From NCBI RefSeq assembly GCF_005144715.1, contig NZ_SWKR01000002.1:248001-312000 (forward strand): a stretch of DNA of 64,000 nt, written 5' to 3'. Origin of the DNA: Sphingomonas baiyangensis (lineage in GTDB: Bacteria > Pseudomonadota > Alphaproteobacteria > Sphingomonadales > Sphingomonadaceae). A model generated the notes under the pieces. It saw only the letters and a list, made by a program, of their open reading frames with translations, did not search any database and was not told the DNA's origin. Each line of letters starts with the position of its first letter. Within the stretch, counting starts at the first letter, position 1. This document shows positions 22,810 to 31,820 of this stretch, piece after piece. Both the position numbers and the translations under genes were made by a program.

Positions 22810-22912
22810 CTCCCCTCCCTGAAAGGGAGGGGGTAGGGGGTGGGTCTTTGGGAAACGAACCGGTGCCCCCGCCACCGACCCACCCCCGACCCCTCCCTTG
22901 CAGGGAGGGGAG
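22810..22912. repeat. Long imperfect inverted repeat between ilvB and ilvH
   Basis: The left arm begins CTCCCCTCCCTGAAAGGGAG and the right arm ends CTCCCTTGCAGGGAGGGGAG. The two 36-base arms are complementary with a few mismatches, and each arm also folds on itself. It resembles a small palindromic mobile-type element inserted in an operon. Confidence 0.75.
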
Positions 22913-22920
22913 CGATTGTC

Positions 22921-24687
22921 TCAAACCAGCGCCCTGGCCTCGTCGTCCATCGTGCCCGACACTTCGTTGGCCTGCAAAATCATCTCGGTATGCGCGGCAC
23001 CGCTCGGGATCATCGGGAAGCAGTTGGCGAGTTTCGCCACCATGCAGTCGACCAGCACCGGCCCGTCATGCGCCAGCATCGCCGCGATGCCGTCGTCGAG
23101 TTCGCCCGGCGTCTCGATGCGGATGCCCTTCCAGCCATAGGCCTCGGCCAGCTTCACGAAATCGGGCAGCGCGTCCGAATAGCTCTCGGCATAGCGGCTT
23201 GAATAGGTGAGCTCCTGCCACTGGCGCACCATCCCCATATATTCGTTGTTGAGGATGAACACCTTCACCGGCAGGCGATATTGCGTCGCCGTCGCCAGCT
23301 CCTGGATGTTCATCTGGATCGATGCCTCGCCGGCGATGTCGATGCACAGCGCCCCCGGATTGCCGAGCTGCGCGCCGATCGCGGCGGGCAGGCCATAGCC
23401 CATCGTGCCCAGACCGCCCGACGTGAGCCACTTGTTCGGCGCCTCGAACCCGAAATGCTGTGCCGCCCACATCTGGTGCTGGCCGACTTCGGTCGAGACG
23501 ATCGGCGCGCGGTGCTTCGTCGCTTCGTACAGTGCGCGGATCGCGCGCTGCGGCATGATCTCGGTCGCGCTGTCGGCGAAGTCGAGGCACTTGGCCGCGC
23601 GCCAGCCGTCGATGCGCCGCCACCATTCGGAAAGGTCGGGCTTGGGCGTCTGCCGCCCTTTCCACAGCTTGAGCATGTCCTCGAGCACATGCCCGGCGTC
23701 GCCGATCACGGCCAGGTCGACGCGCACATTCTTGTTCACGCTCGACCGATCGATATCGATGTGGATCTTGCGGCTGCCGGGACTGAACGCATCGAGCCGC
23801 CCCGTCACCCGATCGTCGAAGCGCGCGCCTACCGACACGATCAGGTCGGCACGGTTCATCGCCATATTGGCTTCATAGGTGCCGTGCATCCCCAGCATCC
23901 CCAGCCATTGCGGGCTGGACGCCGGCAGCGCGCCCAACCCCATCAGCGTCGATGTGACGGGTGCGCCGGTGACGCGCGCCAGCTCGCGCAGCAGTTGCGA
24001 CGCACCCGGCCCGGCATTGATGACGCCGCCGCCGGTGTAGAGCACCGGCCGCTCGGCCGCCGCCAGCATCTCGACCGCCGCTTCCACCGCGGCGCGATCA
24101 GCCTTCAGCGCGGGGCGATAGGTCTTGTGCTGGATCGGGCCGGGCTTGGCGTAGCGCGCGGTCGCGACCTGCACGTCCTTGGGAATGTCGATCACCACTG
24201 GCCCCGGCCGGCCCGATGTGGCGATGTGGAACGCCTCGTGGATCACGTCGCCGAGCTTCGCGGGGTCTTTCACCAGATAGTTATGCTTGGTGCAGTGGCG
24301 CGTGATGCCGATCGTGTCGGCTTCCTGAAAAGCATCGGTGCCGATCAGCGCCGTCGGCACCTGCCCGGTGATGACCACCATCGGGATCGAGTCCATCAGC
24401 GCATCGGTGATGCCGGTGACGGCATTGGTTGCCCCCGGACCCGAAGTGACGAGCACCACGCCGGGCTTGCCCGTCGAGCGCGCATAGCCTTCGGCGGCGT
24501 GCGTCGCGGCCTGTTCGTGACGCACCAGGATGTGCCGGATCGGACGGCCGCGGCCGGGATCGCGATTCTGCTGGAACAGCGCGTCATAGATCGGCAGCAC
24601 CGCGCCGCCGGGATAGCCGAACACGACTTCCACGCCGAGATCGACCAGCGCCTCGACCAGGATATCGGCTCCACTCTTCTCGGACAC
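22921..24687 (-). CDS. ilvB: Acetolactate synthase, catalytic large subunit
   Basis: A 588-residue thiamine-diphosphate enzyme that makes acetolactate or acetohydroxybutyrate from pyruvate. The thiamine-activating glutamate lies in ILVRHEQAATHAAEGYARST, after GYPGGAVLPIYDALF; the C-terminal ThDP/Mg motif is seen in DIAGEASIQMNIQELATATQ and NNEYMGMVRQWQEL. It is the first gene of the ilvB-ilvH-ilvC series. Length and motifs are normal. There is a 95-bp gap to the miaA gene upstream. Confidence 0.96.
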   Translation of the reverse strand: MSEKSGADILVEALVDLGVEVVFGYPGGAVLPIYDALFQQNRDPGRGRPIRHILVRHEQAATHAAEGYARSTGKPGVVLVTSGPGATNAVTGITDALMDSIPMVVITGQVPTALIGTDAFQEADTIGITRHCTKHNYLVKDPAKLGDVIHEAFHIATSGRPGPVVIDIPKDVQVATARYAKPGPIQHKTYRPALKADRAAVEAAVEMLAAAERPVLYTGGGVINAGPGASQLLRELARVTGAPVTSTLMGLGALPASSPQWLGMLGMHGTYEANMAMNRADLIVSVGARFDDRVTGRLDAFSPGSRKIHIDIDRSSVNKNVRVDLAVIGDAGHVLEDMLKLWKGRQTPKPDLSEWWRRIDGWRAAKCLDFADSATEIMPQRAIRALYEATKHRAPIVSTEVGQHQMWAAQHFGFEAPNKWLTSGGLGTMGYGLPAAIGAQLGNPGALCIDIAGEASIQMNIQELATATQYRLPVKVFILNNEYMGMVRQWQELTYSSRYAESYSDALPDFVKLAEAYGWKGIRIETPGELDDGIAAMLAHDGPVLVDCMVAKLANCFPMIPSGAAHTEMILQANEVSGTMDDEARALV

Positions 24688-24782
24688 GATGGCTGCTCCT
24701 CATTCTCGTTGCAGTGCAATAGCATTGCGCGAGCGGCGCTGCTACCGGCATGAAAACTGCGCGTCAACCCACCCGAATGTAA

Positions 24783-25688
24783 CTAAATGGCGAAATTGGC
24801 GACAAGTTCGTTTGTTTCTGTCTCGGCGGTGCGTATCCGCTCGCGCGGCGGCTGGTTGCGGAACCAGGTATATTGCCGCTTGGCATAATGCCGCGTCGCC
24901 AGCCGCGCGCGCGCTAAGGAAGTTTCCCGATCAATCTCGCCCCCCAGCATCGCGGCGATCTCGGCCACGCCGATCGCGCGCCGCACCGGTGCATCGGCCG
25001 CCACGTCATCGCGCCGCATCAGCGCACGCACTTCCTCGATCGCGCCGTCGTCGAACATCGTCGCGAGCCGCCGGTCGCAGCGATCGAACAGCCATTCGCG
25101 CGGCGGCAGCAGCACCAGCGCCCGCAGTTCGATTTGGTCGCCGATGCCCCCGACACGCGCGGCCTGCCAGTCGCCGAGCGGCCGCCCCGTCGAGCGAACG
25201 ACTTCGAGCGCGCGCGCGACGCGCGTCGTGTCGGTCGCGCGCAACCGCGCCGCCGCCCCCGCATCCTCGCGCAGCAGCGCGGCGTGCGCATCCGCCACCG
25301 GCAGCGCGCGCACGGCGGCGCGGATCGCCGGATCGATCTCGGGCACCGGCGCGATCCCGTCGAGCAGCGTGCGCATATAGAGGCCGGTGCCGCCGACAAG
25401 GATCGGCAACCGCCCCGCCGCATGCACCGCGTCGATCGCGTCGCGCGCTTCATGCGCCCAGCGCGCGGCCGAATAGGCGTCGGCGCCGTCGACATGCCCG
25501 AACAGTCGGTGTGGCAAGCATGCTTCCTCGTCCGGCGAGGGCCGCGCGCTCAACACGCGCAGGTCGCGATAGACCTGCGCCGAATCGGCATTGACGACGA
25601 CGCCGCCATGCCGCTCGGCCAGCGCCATCGCGAGCGCGGACTTGCCGCTTGCCGTAGGCCCTGCGATGAGCGCGACCCTGGGCTTCAC
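24783..25688 (-). CDS. miaA: tRNA dimethylallyltransferase
   Basis: A 301-residue enzyme that prenylates A37 of tRNAs reading UNN codons. The P-loop is [15 protein letters not shown]; then come the substrate motifs [33 protein letters not shown] and the tRNA-binding [15 protein letters not shown]. The start is GTG at 25688, supported by GGAGGA seven bases upstream; the nearby ATG at 25693 is out of frame. It is divergent from serB, with a REP-like repeat between. Confidence 0.95.
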   Translation of the reverse strand: MKPRVALIAGPTASGKSALAMALAERHGGVVVNADSAQVYRDLRVLSARPSPDEEACLPHRLFGHVDGADAYSAARWAHEARDAIDAVHAAGRLPILVGGTGLYMRTLLDGIAPVPEIDPAIRAAVRALPVADAHAALLREDAGAAARLRATDTTRVARALEVVRSTGRPLGDWQAARVGGIGDQIELRALVLLPPREWLFDRCDRRLATMFDDGAIEEVRALMRRDDVAADAPVRRAIGVAEIAAMLGGEIDRETSLARARLATRHYAKRQYTWFRNQPPRERIRTAETETNELVANFAI

Positions 25689-25700
25689 AGCATATCCTCC

Positions 25701-25745
25701 CCCGTTCGTGCTTGGCCTGTCGAAGCCAGGCTCAAGGCGAACGGG
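25701..25745. repeat. REP-like intergenic palindrome (copy B)
   Basis: CCGTTCGTGCTTGGCCTGTC then GAAGCCAGGCTCAAGGCGAACGG, a single hairpin with mismatches. It lies between divergent miaA and serB, so here it sits in a promoter region rather than at gene ends. Confidence 0.7.
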
Positions 25746-25769
25746 GCAGAGGTCGGGACGGGATTCGCA

Positions 25770-26651
25770 ATGTTCATCACCACACTGATAGCATCGGATC
25801 GCCTCGACGCAGCCGATCTCGCACGCGCCCGCACGTTGCTAAACGAGGCGGGCTGCGCGCCCGAGGCGCCGGCATGGATCGACGAAGGGCAAGCCGCCGA
25901 TATCGCGTTCCTCCACGACGCCACCGCCGCGCGCACCGCGATCGAGGATGCGTTCGCCGGCATCGACATCGTGGTCCAGCCCGCCGCGCATCGCCGCAAG
26001 CGGCTGCTCATCGCCGACATGGATTCGACGATGATCGCGCAGGAATGCATCGACGAGCTCGCCGATTATGCCGGCCTCAAGCCGCAGATCGCCGCCGTCA
26101 CCGAAGCCGCGATGCGCGGCGAACTCGATTTCGCCGCCGCGCTCGATGCGCGCGTGGCGTTGCTTGCAGGGCTGGGCGAGGATGCGATCGAGCGCTGCCT
26201 TGCCGAACGCGTGACGCTCACGCCGGGTGCGCGCACGCTGGTGCAGACGATGCGCGCGCACGGCGCGATGACAATATTGGTATCGGGCGGCTTCACGCGC
26301 TTCGCCGATGCGGTGGGCAAGGCGATCGGCTTCGATCGCGTCATCGCCAACCGCCTGCTGATCGAAGGCGGCGCACTGACCGGCGCCGTCGCGAAGCCCA
26401 TCGTCGATTCGGCGACCAAGGAGGCGACGCTGCGCGCTGCCTGCGCCGAGCGCGACCTCACGCTCGATCAGGCGATGGCGGTGGGAGACGGCGCCAACGA
26501 CCTGCCGATGCTGCGTGCGGCAGGGCTGGGCATCGCCTATCGCGCCAAGCCTGTCGTCGCCGCCGAAGCCGATGCGCGCATCGAGCAGGGCGATCTCACC
26601 GCGCTGCTCTATGCGCAGGGAATCCCGCGCTCCGAGTGGGTCACTTCCTGA
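25770..26651 (+). CDS. serB: Phosphoserine phosphatase
   Basis: A 293-residue HAD-family enzyme, last step of serine synthesis. It has an N-terminal ACT-like region (about 1-75), then HAD motif [21 protein letters not shown], motif [15 protein letters not shown], the conserved Lys, and motif [22 protein letters not shown]. The start is ATG at 25770; the longer open frame upstream overlaps miaA on the other strand and is not protein-like. Its 3' end overlaps the end of the convergent SPOR gene by 11 bases. Confidence 0.94.
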   Translation: MFITTLIASDRLDAADLARARTLLNEAGCAPEAPAWIDEGQAADIAFLHDATAARTAIEDAFAGIDIVVQPAAHRRKRLLIADMDSTMIAQECIDELADYAGLKPQIAAVTEAAMRGELDFAAALDARVALLAGLGEDAIERCLAERVTLTPGARTLVQTMRAHGAMTILVSGGFTRFADAVGKAIGFDRVIANRLLIEGGALTGAVAKPIVDSATKEATLRAACAERDLTLDQAMAVGDGANDLPMLRAAGLGIAYRAKPVVAAEADARIEQGDLTALLYAQGIPRSEWVTS

Positions 26652-27702
26652 CGGGCAGGCACGCCTGGCCCGCGCGCTTCAAGGCCGCGCAGGCACGCCC
26701 CGCCTCGGCATTGCTGGCGAACGGACCCGCGAGCAGCCGCGTCACCGCGCCCGCCTTGACATATTCGGGGCTGGTGCCCGCCAGCCCGGCATTGCCCGAC
26801 ACGCGCCGCCACAGCGTCTGCGCGCCGTCGTCGGCCCGGAACGCGCCAAGTTGCACGCGCCAGCCGCCATCGGTGCGGGCAGGAGCGGGGGCAGCGACCG
26901 GGGCGGCGGTACGCGCGGGAGCCGGAGCGGGGGCAGGCGCCGCAACGGTCGTCGCCGTGCGCGTCGGCGCAGCGGCGACCGGTGCCGGCGTGGTGGCGGG
27001 CGGTGGTGCGGGGACTTCGGCCACGCGCGAGGGCGGCAATTCGGTCCGCGCGATCGTGCCGCGCGAGGGAGCGGCGGCGGGCGTTGCGGTCGGCGCATCG
27101 GCGGCGGCGAGCTGCGGTCGGCCCGCTTCGGTCTCCAGCCGGCGCGCCAGCGTCAGGCCCTGCTGGCGTTCCTGCACGCCGACATATTTGTCCATCTGTG
27201 CCAGCGTCTGCGCCGCCTGTGGCAGGCCGGCGGCGTTGGCGCGTACCATCAGCGCATAGGCGCGCACCCAGTCCTTCTTCACGACGTCGCCGTTGAACAG
27301 CATCGTGCCCAGCACAAACTGCGCGCGCGGCTCGCCGCGTGCCGATGATTTCTCGAGCCACTCGACCGCCTGGTCGCGCTTGCCGTTCTGGAACAGCGCC
27401 AGCCCGTAATTGTCGGCGGCCTGGCGGTGGCCGTTGGTCGCGGCCTTGCGATACCATTCCTCGGCCATTGCCAGATCGGTCGGCACGCCGCGGCCCAGCT
27501 TGTAGGCCTGGCCCAGATTGAACTGCGCATCGGCGTCGCCGGCCACGGCGGGGCCGCGCCACTTGTCGACGGCGGCCTTGTAGTCGCCCTTCGCCCAGGC
27601 ATCGACGCCGGCCTTCACGTCGCCGGCCTTCACGTCGCCGGCCTGCATCGGCGCGGCCGATACGATCATCAGCGCGGCGGTTGCGATCAGCAGAGTCTTC
27701 AT
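26641..27702 (-). CDS. Sel1-repeat and SPOR-domain exported protein
   Basis: A 353-residue exported protein. Signal MKTLLIATAALMIVSAAPMQ; then Sel1/TPR-like repeats (about 25-180: GDADAQFNLGQAYKLGRGVP, AEEWYRKAATNGHRQAADNY, GEPRAQFVLGTMLFNG); a long Pro/Ala/Thr linker (about 200-275); and a C-terminal SPOR domain (GGWRVQLGAFRADDGAQTLW to the end). SPOR domains bind denuded septal peptidoglycan. The short duplicated GDVKAGDVKAG just after the signal looks like a small tandem duplication. It is divergent from the ParA gene, 160 bp away. Confidence 0.88.
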   Translation of the reverse strand: MKTLLIATAALMIVSAAPMQAGDVKAGDVKAGVDAWAKGDYKAAVDKWRGPAVAGDADAQFNLGQAYKLGRGVPTDLAMAEEWYRKAATNGHRQAADNYGLALFQNGKRDQAVEWLEKSSARGEPRAQFVLGTMLFNGDVVKKDWVRAYALMVRANAAGLPQAAQTLAQMDKYVGVQERQQGLTLARRLETEAGRPQLAAADAPTATPAAAPSRGTIARTELPPSRVAEVPAPPPATTPAPVAAAPTRTATTVAAPAPAPAPARTAAPVAAPAPARTDGGWRVQLGAFRADDGAQTLWRRVSGNAGLAGTSPEYVKAGAVTRLLAGPFASNAEAGRACAALKRAGQACLPVRK

Positions 27703-27861
27703 GGCTTTCACCCCGGTCGTTCGGTCGAATGGATAACGCCGCGCGACCATGATTGGCAAAGCTTTCATAAACCATAATGGCCCGCACGCGCGGCCGTTAA
27801 CGCCTTCTTATCGCTTGTCGCCGATACCCCAGGCTGAGGAAGCGGGATTTCAGGGGACGAC

Positions 27862-28569
27862 ATGCGCGTACTCGCGATGGCATCGCAAAAGGGCGGATCG
27901 GGCAAGACCACGCTGTCGGGGCATCTGGCCGTGCAGGCGCAGCGCGCCGGCGCGGGGCCGGTGGTGCTCATCGACATCGATCCGCAGGGCTCGCTCGCCG
28001 ACTGGTGGAACGAGCGCGACGCCGAATATCCCGCCTTCGCCCAGACCACGGTATCGCGGCTCGCCGCCGATCTCGAGGTGCTGCGCCAGCAGGGTTTTCG
28101 CCTCGCGGTGCTCGACACGCCGCCCGCGATCACCATGGCGATCCAGAGCGTGATCGCGGTGGCCGAGCTCATCGTCATTCCCACGCGCCCCAGCCCGCAC
28201 GATCTGCGCGCGGTGGGCGCCACCGTCGATCTGTGCGATCGCGCGGGCAAGCCGCTGATCTTCGTGGTGAACGCCGCGACGCCCAAGGCACGTATCACCA
28301 GCGAAGCCGCCGTCGCGCTCTCGCAGCACGGCACCGTGGCACCCGTCACGATCCACCACCGCACCGATTTCGCCGCCTCAATGATCGACGGGCGCACGGT
28401 GATGGAAGTCGATCCCAAGGGTCGCTCGGCGGGTGAGGTCACGGCCTTGTGGAGCTACATCTCCGACCGGCTCGAGAAGAATTTTCGCCGCACGGTGTTC
28501 TCGGCGCCCGCCGCCAGCGCCTTTGCCACCCGTCCCGCCGCCGGCTTCGGCCGCCGGGTCGTGAGCTGA
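27862..28569 (+). CDS. ParA-like ATPase
   Basis: A 235-residue orphan ParA/MinD-family ATPase. The deviant Walker A is ASQKGGSGKTTLSGHLAVQA (Lys10 signature, Lys15), with LIDIDPQGSLADWW and the Walker B-like AVLDTPPAITMAIQ; all catalytic features are present. There is no N-terminal helix-turn-helix. Such proteins form dynamic gradients that place plasmids, chromosomes or protein clusters. It is the first of a three-gene group with an RHH-like gene (11 bp downstream) and a TPR-SPOR gene; no parS-like array is visible here, so it is unlikely to be the chromosomal parA. Confidence 0.9.
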   Translation: MRVLAMASQKGGSGKTTLSGHLAVQAQRAGAGPVVLIDIDPQGSLADWWNERDAEYPAFAQTTVSRLAADLEVLRQQGFRLAVLDTPPAITMAIQSVIAVAELIVIPTRPSPHDLRAVGATVDLCDRAGKPLIFVVNAATPKARITSEAAVALSQHGTVAPVTIHHRTDFAASMIDGRTVMEVDPKGRSAGEVTALWSYISDRLEKNFRRTVFSAPAASAFATRPAAGFGRRVVS

Positions 28570-28580
28570 GGAGCGCCCGC

Positions 28581-29144
28581 ATGTTCGGCAATTCCAATTC
28601 CAAGCCGCTGGCATCGCTCTCGTCGGGGCTGCTCGCCCGCAAGGGCCAGGCGCGCCCGGCGATGCGCCCGCAGGGGTTCGTCGGCGTCAACTCGCCGCTC
28701 GAGGATCTCGGCTGGAACGACATGGGCGGCGCCGTCGCCCCGCTCGATCCGCAGGTAGCGCCGCCCGTCGCGGCACCCGTGCCGCCGGTGGTGCGCCAGC
28801 GCGAGGCGCTGGCCCTCGAACTCACGCCCGAGCCGGCGCCCGAGCCCAAAGCGCCGCCCGCGCCCGAGCCCGTCGCCGCGCCGGCCGCTCCGGCAGAGAC
28901 GCGCGCCATCTCGAACAACACGCTCGCCCGCTTGGGCCGCGAGGCCAAGGCCAAGACCAAGAAGGACAAGGCCGCGTTCACGCTGCGGCTCGATGCTGAT
29001 CGCCACCTTCGCCTGCGCCTTGCCTCGGCGGTGCGCAACCGCTCGGCGCAGCAGCTCGTCACCGAGGCGCTCGACGCGTTCCTGAACACCGTGCCCGAGG
29101 CCGAGGCGCTGGCGCGCCAGCTCGATGCGGGCACCAAACGCTGA
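28581..29144 (+). CDS. Protein with ribbon-helix-helix-like C-terminus, partner of ParA-like ATPase
   Basis: A 187-residue protein. The N-terminal part has a conserved-looking patch (ARPAMRPQGFVGVNSPLEDL), then a Pro/Ala/Glu linker (about 55-110). A basic segment (REAKAKTKKDK) leads into AAFTLRLDADRHLRLRLASA and RNRSAQQLVTEALDAFL, which looks like a ribbon-helix-helix or similar small DNA/protein-binding fold. The position right after the ParA-like gene suggests an adaptor role like ParB or a centromere-binding protein (inference). SD AGGAG precedes ATG at 28581. Confidence 0.75.
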   Translation: MFGNSNSKPLASLSSGLLARKGQARPAMRPQGFVGVNSPLEDLGWNDMGGAVAPLDPQVAPPVAAPVPPVVRQREALALELTPEPAPEPKAPPAPEPVAAPAAPAETRAISNNTLARLGREAKAKTKKDKAAFTLRLDADRHLRLRLASAVRNRSAQQLVTEALDAFLNTVPEAEALARQLDAGTKR

Positions 29145-29163
29145 TCTCGTGGGGGGAAGAACC

Positions 29164-30450
29164 ATGAACACCCGGACCAAATTGAGCCTGACGATCGGCG
29201 CGTTACTGCTGGGCGGCACCGCGATCGGTGGCATCGGCGTGATGGGCGCGGCAGTCGCCGGCGCCAGCGACGAGGCCGCAGCAACGCGCGAAGCCGCACG
29301 CTCGGCCAAACAGGCCGAAAAGGCGCTCGCCAAACGCGATGCCGCCGCCGCGATCGCCGCCGCCGAGAACGCCGTGGCGTTCGACGCCGACGAGGCGAGC
29401 CACCGAGCGCTGCTCGGCAGCGCCTATCTCTCGGCAGGGCGCTTCATGTCGGCCGCGCAGGCGCTCGACGACGCGCTGACGCTCGATCCGTCGAACGGCC
29501 GCGCCGCGCTCAACCTCGCGCTCGCGCAGATCGCCATCGGCGACTGGCAGACCGCACGCGAGACGCTTTCGAGCCATGCCGCGCACATCGCCCCCGCCGA
29601 TCGCGGCCTCGCGCTCGCGCTCGCGGGTGATCCGATGGGCGGCGTCAATATTCTGGGCGAGGTCGCGCGCGATCCTTCGGCCGATGCCAAGGTCCGCCAG
29701 AATCTCGCGCTCGCGCTCGCGCTCGCGGGCCGCTGGCCCGAGGCCAAGACGATCGCCGCGATCGATCTGTCGCCCGCCGATGTCGATGCGCGCATTCTCG
29801 AATGGGCGAAGTTCGCACGCCCCGGCGGCGCGGCCGATCAGGTCGCGAGCCTGCTCGGCGTCACGCCTGCCGAGGATCTCGGCCAGCCCGTCCGCCTCGC
29901 GCTCAACCCGCCGGCCGAAGTGATGGCCGCGGTATCGCAGCCCGCGACCACCGCGACCGCCAGCATCGCCGCTGCCGATATCGCGCCGGCACCCGCCGCG
30001 GCATCGCCGATTACGGCCGGCGGCATCGTGTTCGCCGCCCGGCGCGAGATCGTCCAGCCGATCCCCATCGCGGTCGAGGCGCCCGTCCGCACCGCGCGCG
30101 TCGATGCACCCGCCCACAAGCCTGCTGCCGCGCCGGCGGCACCGCGCAGCTTCGCCAAGGGGCAGTATCACGTCCAGCTCGGCGCCTATGACAATGCCGG
30201 CGTCGCGCGCGATGCCTGGGGCCGGCTCTCGCGCCGCGTCGCCGTGCTCAAGGGCCAGGCGCCGCACGGCGTCGGCGTATCGGCAGGCGGCCGCGATTTC
30301 TATCGCCTCTCGGTCGGCGGCTTCGCGCGCGCCGATGCCGATGCCGTCTGCCGCAGCGTCCGCGCCTCGGGCAATCGCTGCTTCGTGCGCACGCAGGCGG
30401 GCGACAAGCTCGCAAGCTGGGCACAGGGCGAACGCTACGCCGCGCGCTGA
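29164..30450 (+). CDS. TPR- and SPOR-domain exported protein
   Basis: A 428-residue protein. An N-terminal membrane anchor or signal (LSLTIGALLLGGTAIGGIGV) leads to a helical region and TPR-like repeats (about 45-200: SHRALLGSAYLSAGRFMSAA, GRAALNLALAQIAIGDWQTA), a Pro/Ala linker (about 260-330), and a C-terminal SPOR domain (KGQYHVQLGAYDNAGVARDA to CFVRTQAG). It has the same overall architecture as the divergent protein at 26641. It follows the RHH-like gene by 19 bp with a GGGGGGAAG ribosome-binding site, so the three genes form an operon. Confidence 0.85.
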   Translation: MNTRTKLSLTIGALLLGGTAIGGIGVMGAAVAGASDEAAATREAARSAKQAEKALAKRDAAAAIAAAENAVAFDADEASHRALLGSAYLSAGRFMSAAQALDDALTLDPSNGRAALNLALAQIAIGDWQTARETLSSHAAHIAPADRGLALALAGDPMGGVNILGEVARDPSADAKVRQNLALALALAGRWPEAKTIAAIDLSPADVDARILEWAKFARPGGAADQVASLLGVTPAEDLGQPVRLALNPPAEVMAAVSQPATTATASIAAADIAPAPAAASPITAGGIVFAARREIVQPIPIAVEAPVRTARVDAPAHKPAAAPAAPRSFAKGQYHVQLGAYDNAGVARDAWGRLSRRVAVLKGQAPHGVGVSAGGRDFYRLSVGGFARADADAVCRSVRASGNRCFVRTQAGDKLASWAQGERYAAR

Positions 30451-30464
30451 CGGCAACGAACCAA

Positions 30465-30579
30465 AGCCGTTCGTGTCGAGCGAAGTCGAGACACATGGGC
30501 GAACCAGGCCAGCGTATCCGGCGTCGATATTGTAGCTGCGCCCCGCAATGTGTCTCGACTTCGCTCGACACGAACGGCT
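30465..30579. repeat. REP-like inverted repeat with perfect 32-bp arms (copy C)
   Basis: The arm 30465-30496 begins AGCCGTTCGTGTCGAGCGAA, and 30548-30579 is its exact reverse complement; the spacer is 51 bp. It lies between the convergent TPR-SPOR and pyrC' genes. Confidence 0.88.
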
Positions 30580-30599
30580 CGATGTAAGGTCACTCGGTT

Positions 30600-31820
30600 C
30601 TAGCGGCCGCCGACGAAAACTCCGCCCTTCATCACGCGCAGCACGCGCCCTTCGATGGGTAGCCCGTCGAACGGCGTGTTGCCGGCACGCGCCGCCATCC
30701 GGTCGCCCACGATCTGCCACGGCGCTTGCGGATCGACGAGGATGAGGTCGGCGGGCATCCCCGGCGCGATCCGCCCGGCATCGATGCGCAGCACATCGGC
30801 GGGTGCGCCCGCCAGCAGCGCGAACACCCGCTCGTAGCCAAGCCCCAGATCACGCGCGACGCCAAGGCTAAGCGCCAGCAGCGTCTCGGCGCCCGACATG
30901 CCCGGCTCGGCATCGGCGAAGGGCAGGCGCTTGGCCTCCGGTCCGCGCGGGTCATGGCCCGAGCACAGGACATCGATCGTCCCGTCGGCCAAAGCAGCCC
31001 GCGCCGCCTGCCGGTCGGCCTCGTCGCGCAGCGGGGGCGAGAGATGCGCGAAGGTGCGGAAATCGGTCATCGCGATGTCCGACAGCAGCAGATGCGCCGG
31101 CGTGATCCCGCACGTCACCGCCACGCCGCGCGCCTTGGCGGCACGCACGAGGTCGAACGCCGCCGCCGTGGAGAGCTGGCGGAAATGGATGGCGGCGCCC
31201 GTCTCCTCGGCGAGCATCAGATCGCGCGCCACCGCCAGCGCCTCGGCGATCGCGGGGGCGGCGGGCAGCCCCAGCCGCGTCGCGGTCTCGCCCGCCGTCG
31301 CCACCGCGCCGCGCGCCAGCCCCTCGTCCTCGGCATGCGCGATCACCGTGAGGCCGCAGTCGCGCGCATAGGCGAGCACGCGGCGCATCGCGCCCGCATC
31401 GGCGATGCGCGTGCGCCCCGTCGCCACCGCGCGCGCGCCGGCTTCGGCGAGGATGCCCAGTTCGGCGAGCTTATCACCCGCCAGCGCCTGCGTCGCGGCG
31501 GCGATCGGGTGGACCCACAGGTCGGGCTTGCCCGATGCGGCGGCGCGCTGGACAATGCCCGGATCGTCGAGCACCGGCGCGGCATCGGGCATCAGCCCCA
31601 CGCGCACGATGCCGCCCGCGATGCCCGCCGCGCGATCGACGGCGAACGCGCCCAGATCGACGATCGCCGGCGCCAGCAGCCTGCCGCCGCAGTCGATCAC
31701 CTGCGCGTCGCCCCCGGCCTCGACGGTGCCGACCGCCACGATACGGTCGCCCGCGACCAGCAGCGAGCCATCACGCACGCAATCGGGCAGCACGATGCGC
31801 GCATTGTCGAGCCGGATCAT
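30600..31820 (-). CDS. Dihydroorotase-like protein PyrC', probably non-catalytic
   Basis: A 406-residue amidohydrolase-fold protein encoded immediately after pyrB. In active dihydroorotases the first metal motif is HxH in the sequence PGxxDxHxH; here the equivalent segment is [18 protein letters not shown], with both His absent. Other parts of the family remain ([40 protein letters not shown]). This matches the known inactive PyrC' (pyrX) that scaffolds aspartate transcarbamoylase in some Proteobacteria. The start is ATG at 31820, overlapping the pyrB stop (ATGA) with GGAGG upstream. A separate active pyrC should exist elsewhere. Confidence 0.86.
   Translation of the reverse strand: MIRLDNARIVLPDCVRDGSLLVAGDRIVAVGTVEAGGDAQVIDCGGRLLAPAIVDLGAFAVDRAAGIAGGIVRVGLMPDAAPVLDDPGIVQRAAASGKPDLWVHPIAAATQALAGDKLAELGILAEAGARAVATGRTRIADAGAMRRVLAYARDCGLTVIAHAEDEGLARGAVATAGETATRLGLPAAPAIAEALAVARDLMLAEETGAAIHFRQLSTAAAFDLVRAAKARGVAVTCGITPAHLLLSDIAMTDFRTFAHLSPPLRDEADRQAARAALADGTIDVLCSGHDPRGPEAKRLPFADAEPGMSGAETLLALSLGVARDLGLGYERVFALLAGAPADVLRIDAGRIAPGMPADLILVDPQAPWQIVGDRMAARAGNTPFDGLPIEGRVLRVMKGGVFVGGR

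Noticed and set aside
24688..24782. Possible attenuator or leader peptide before ilvB
   Set aside because: No run of Val/Leu/Ile codons and no paired stem-loops with a T-run were found in this short gap.
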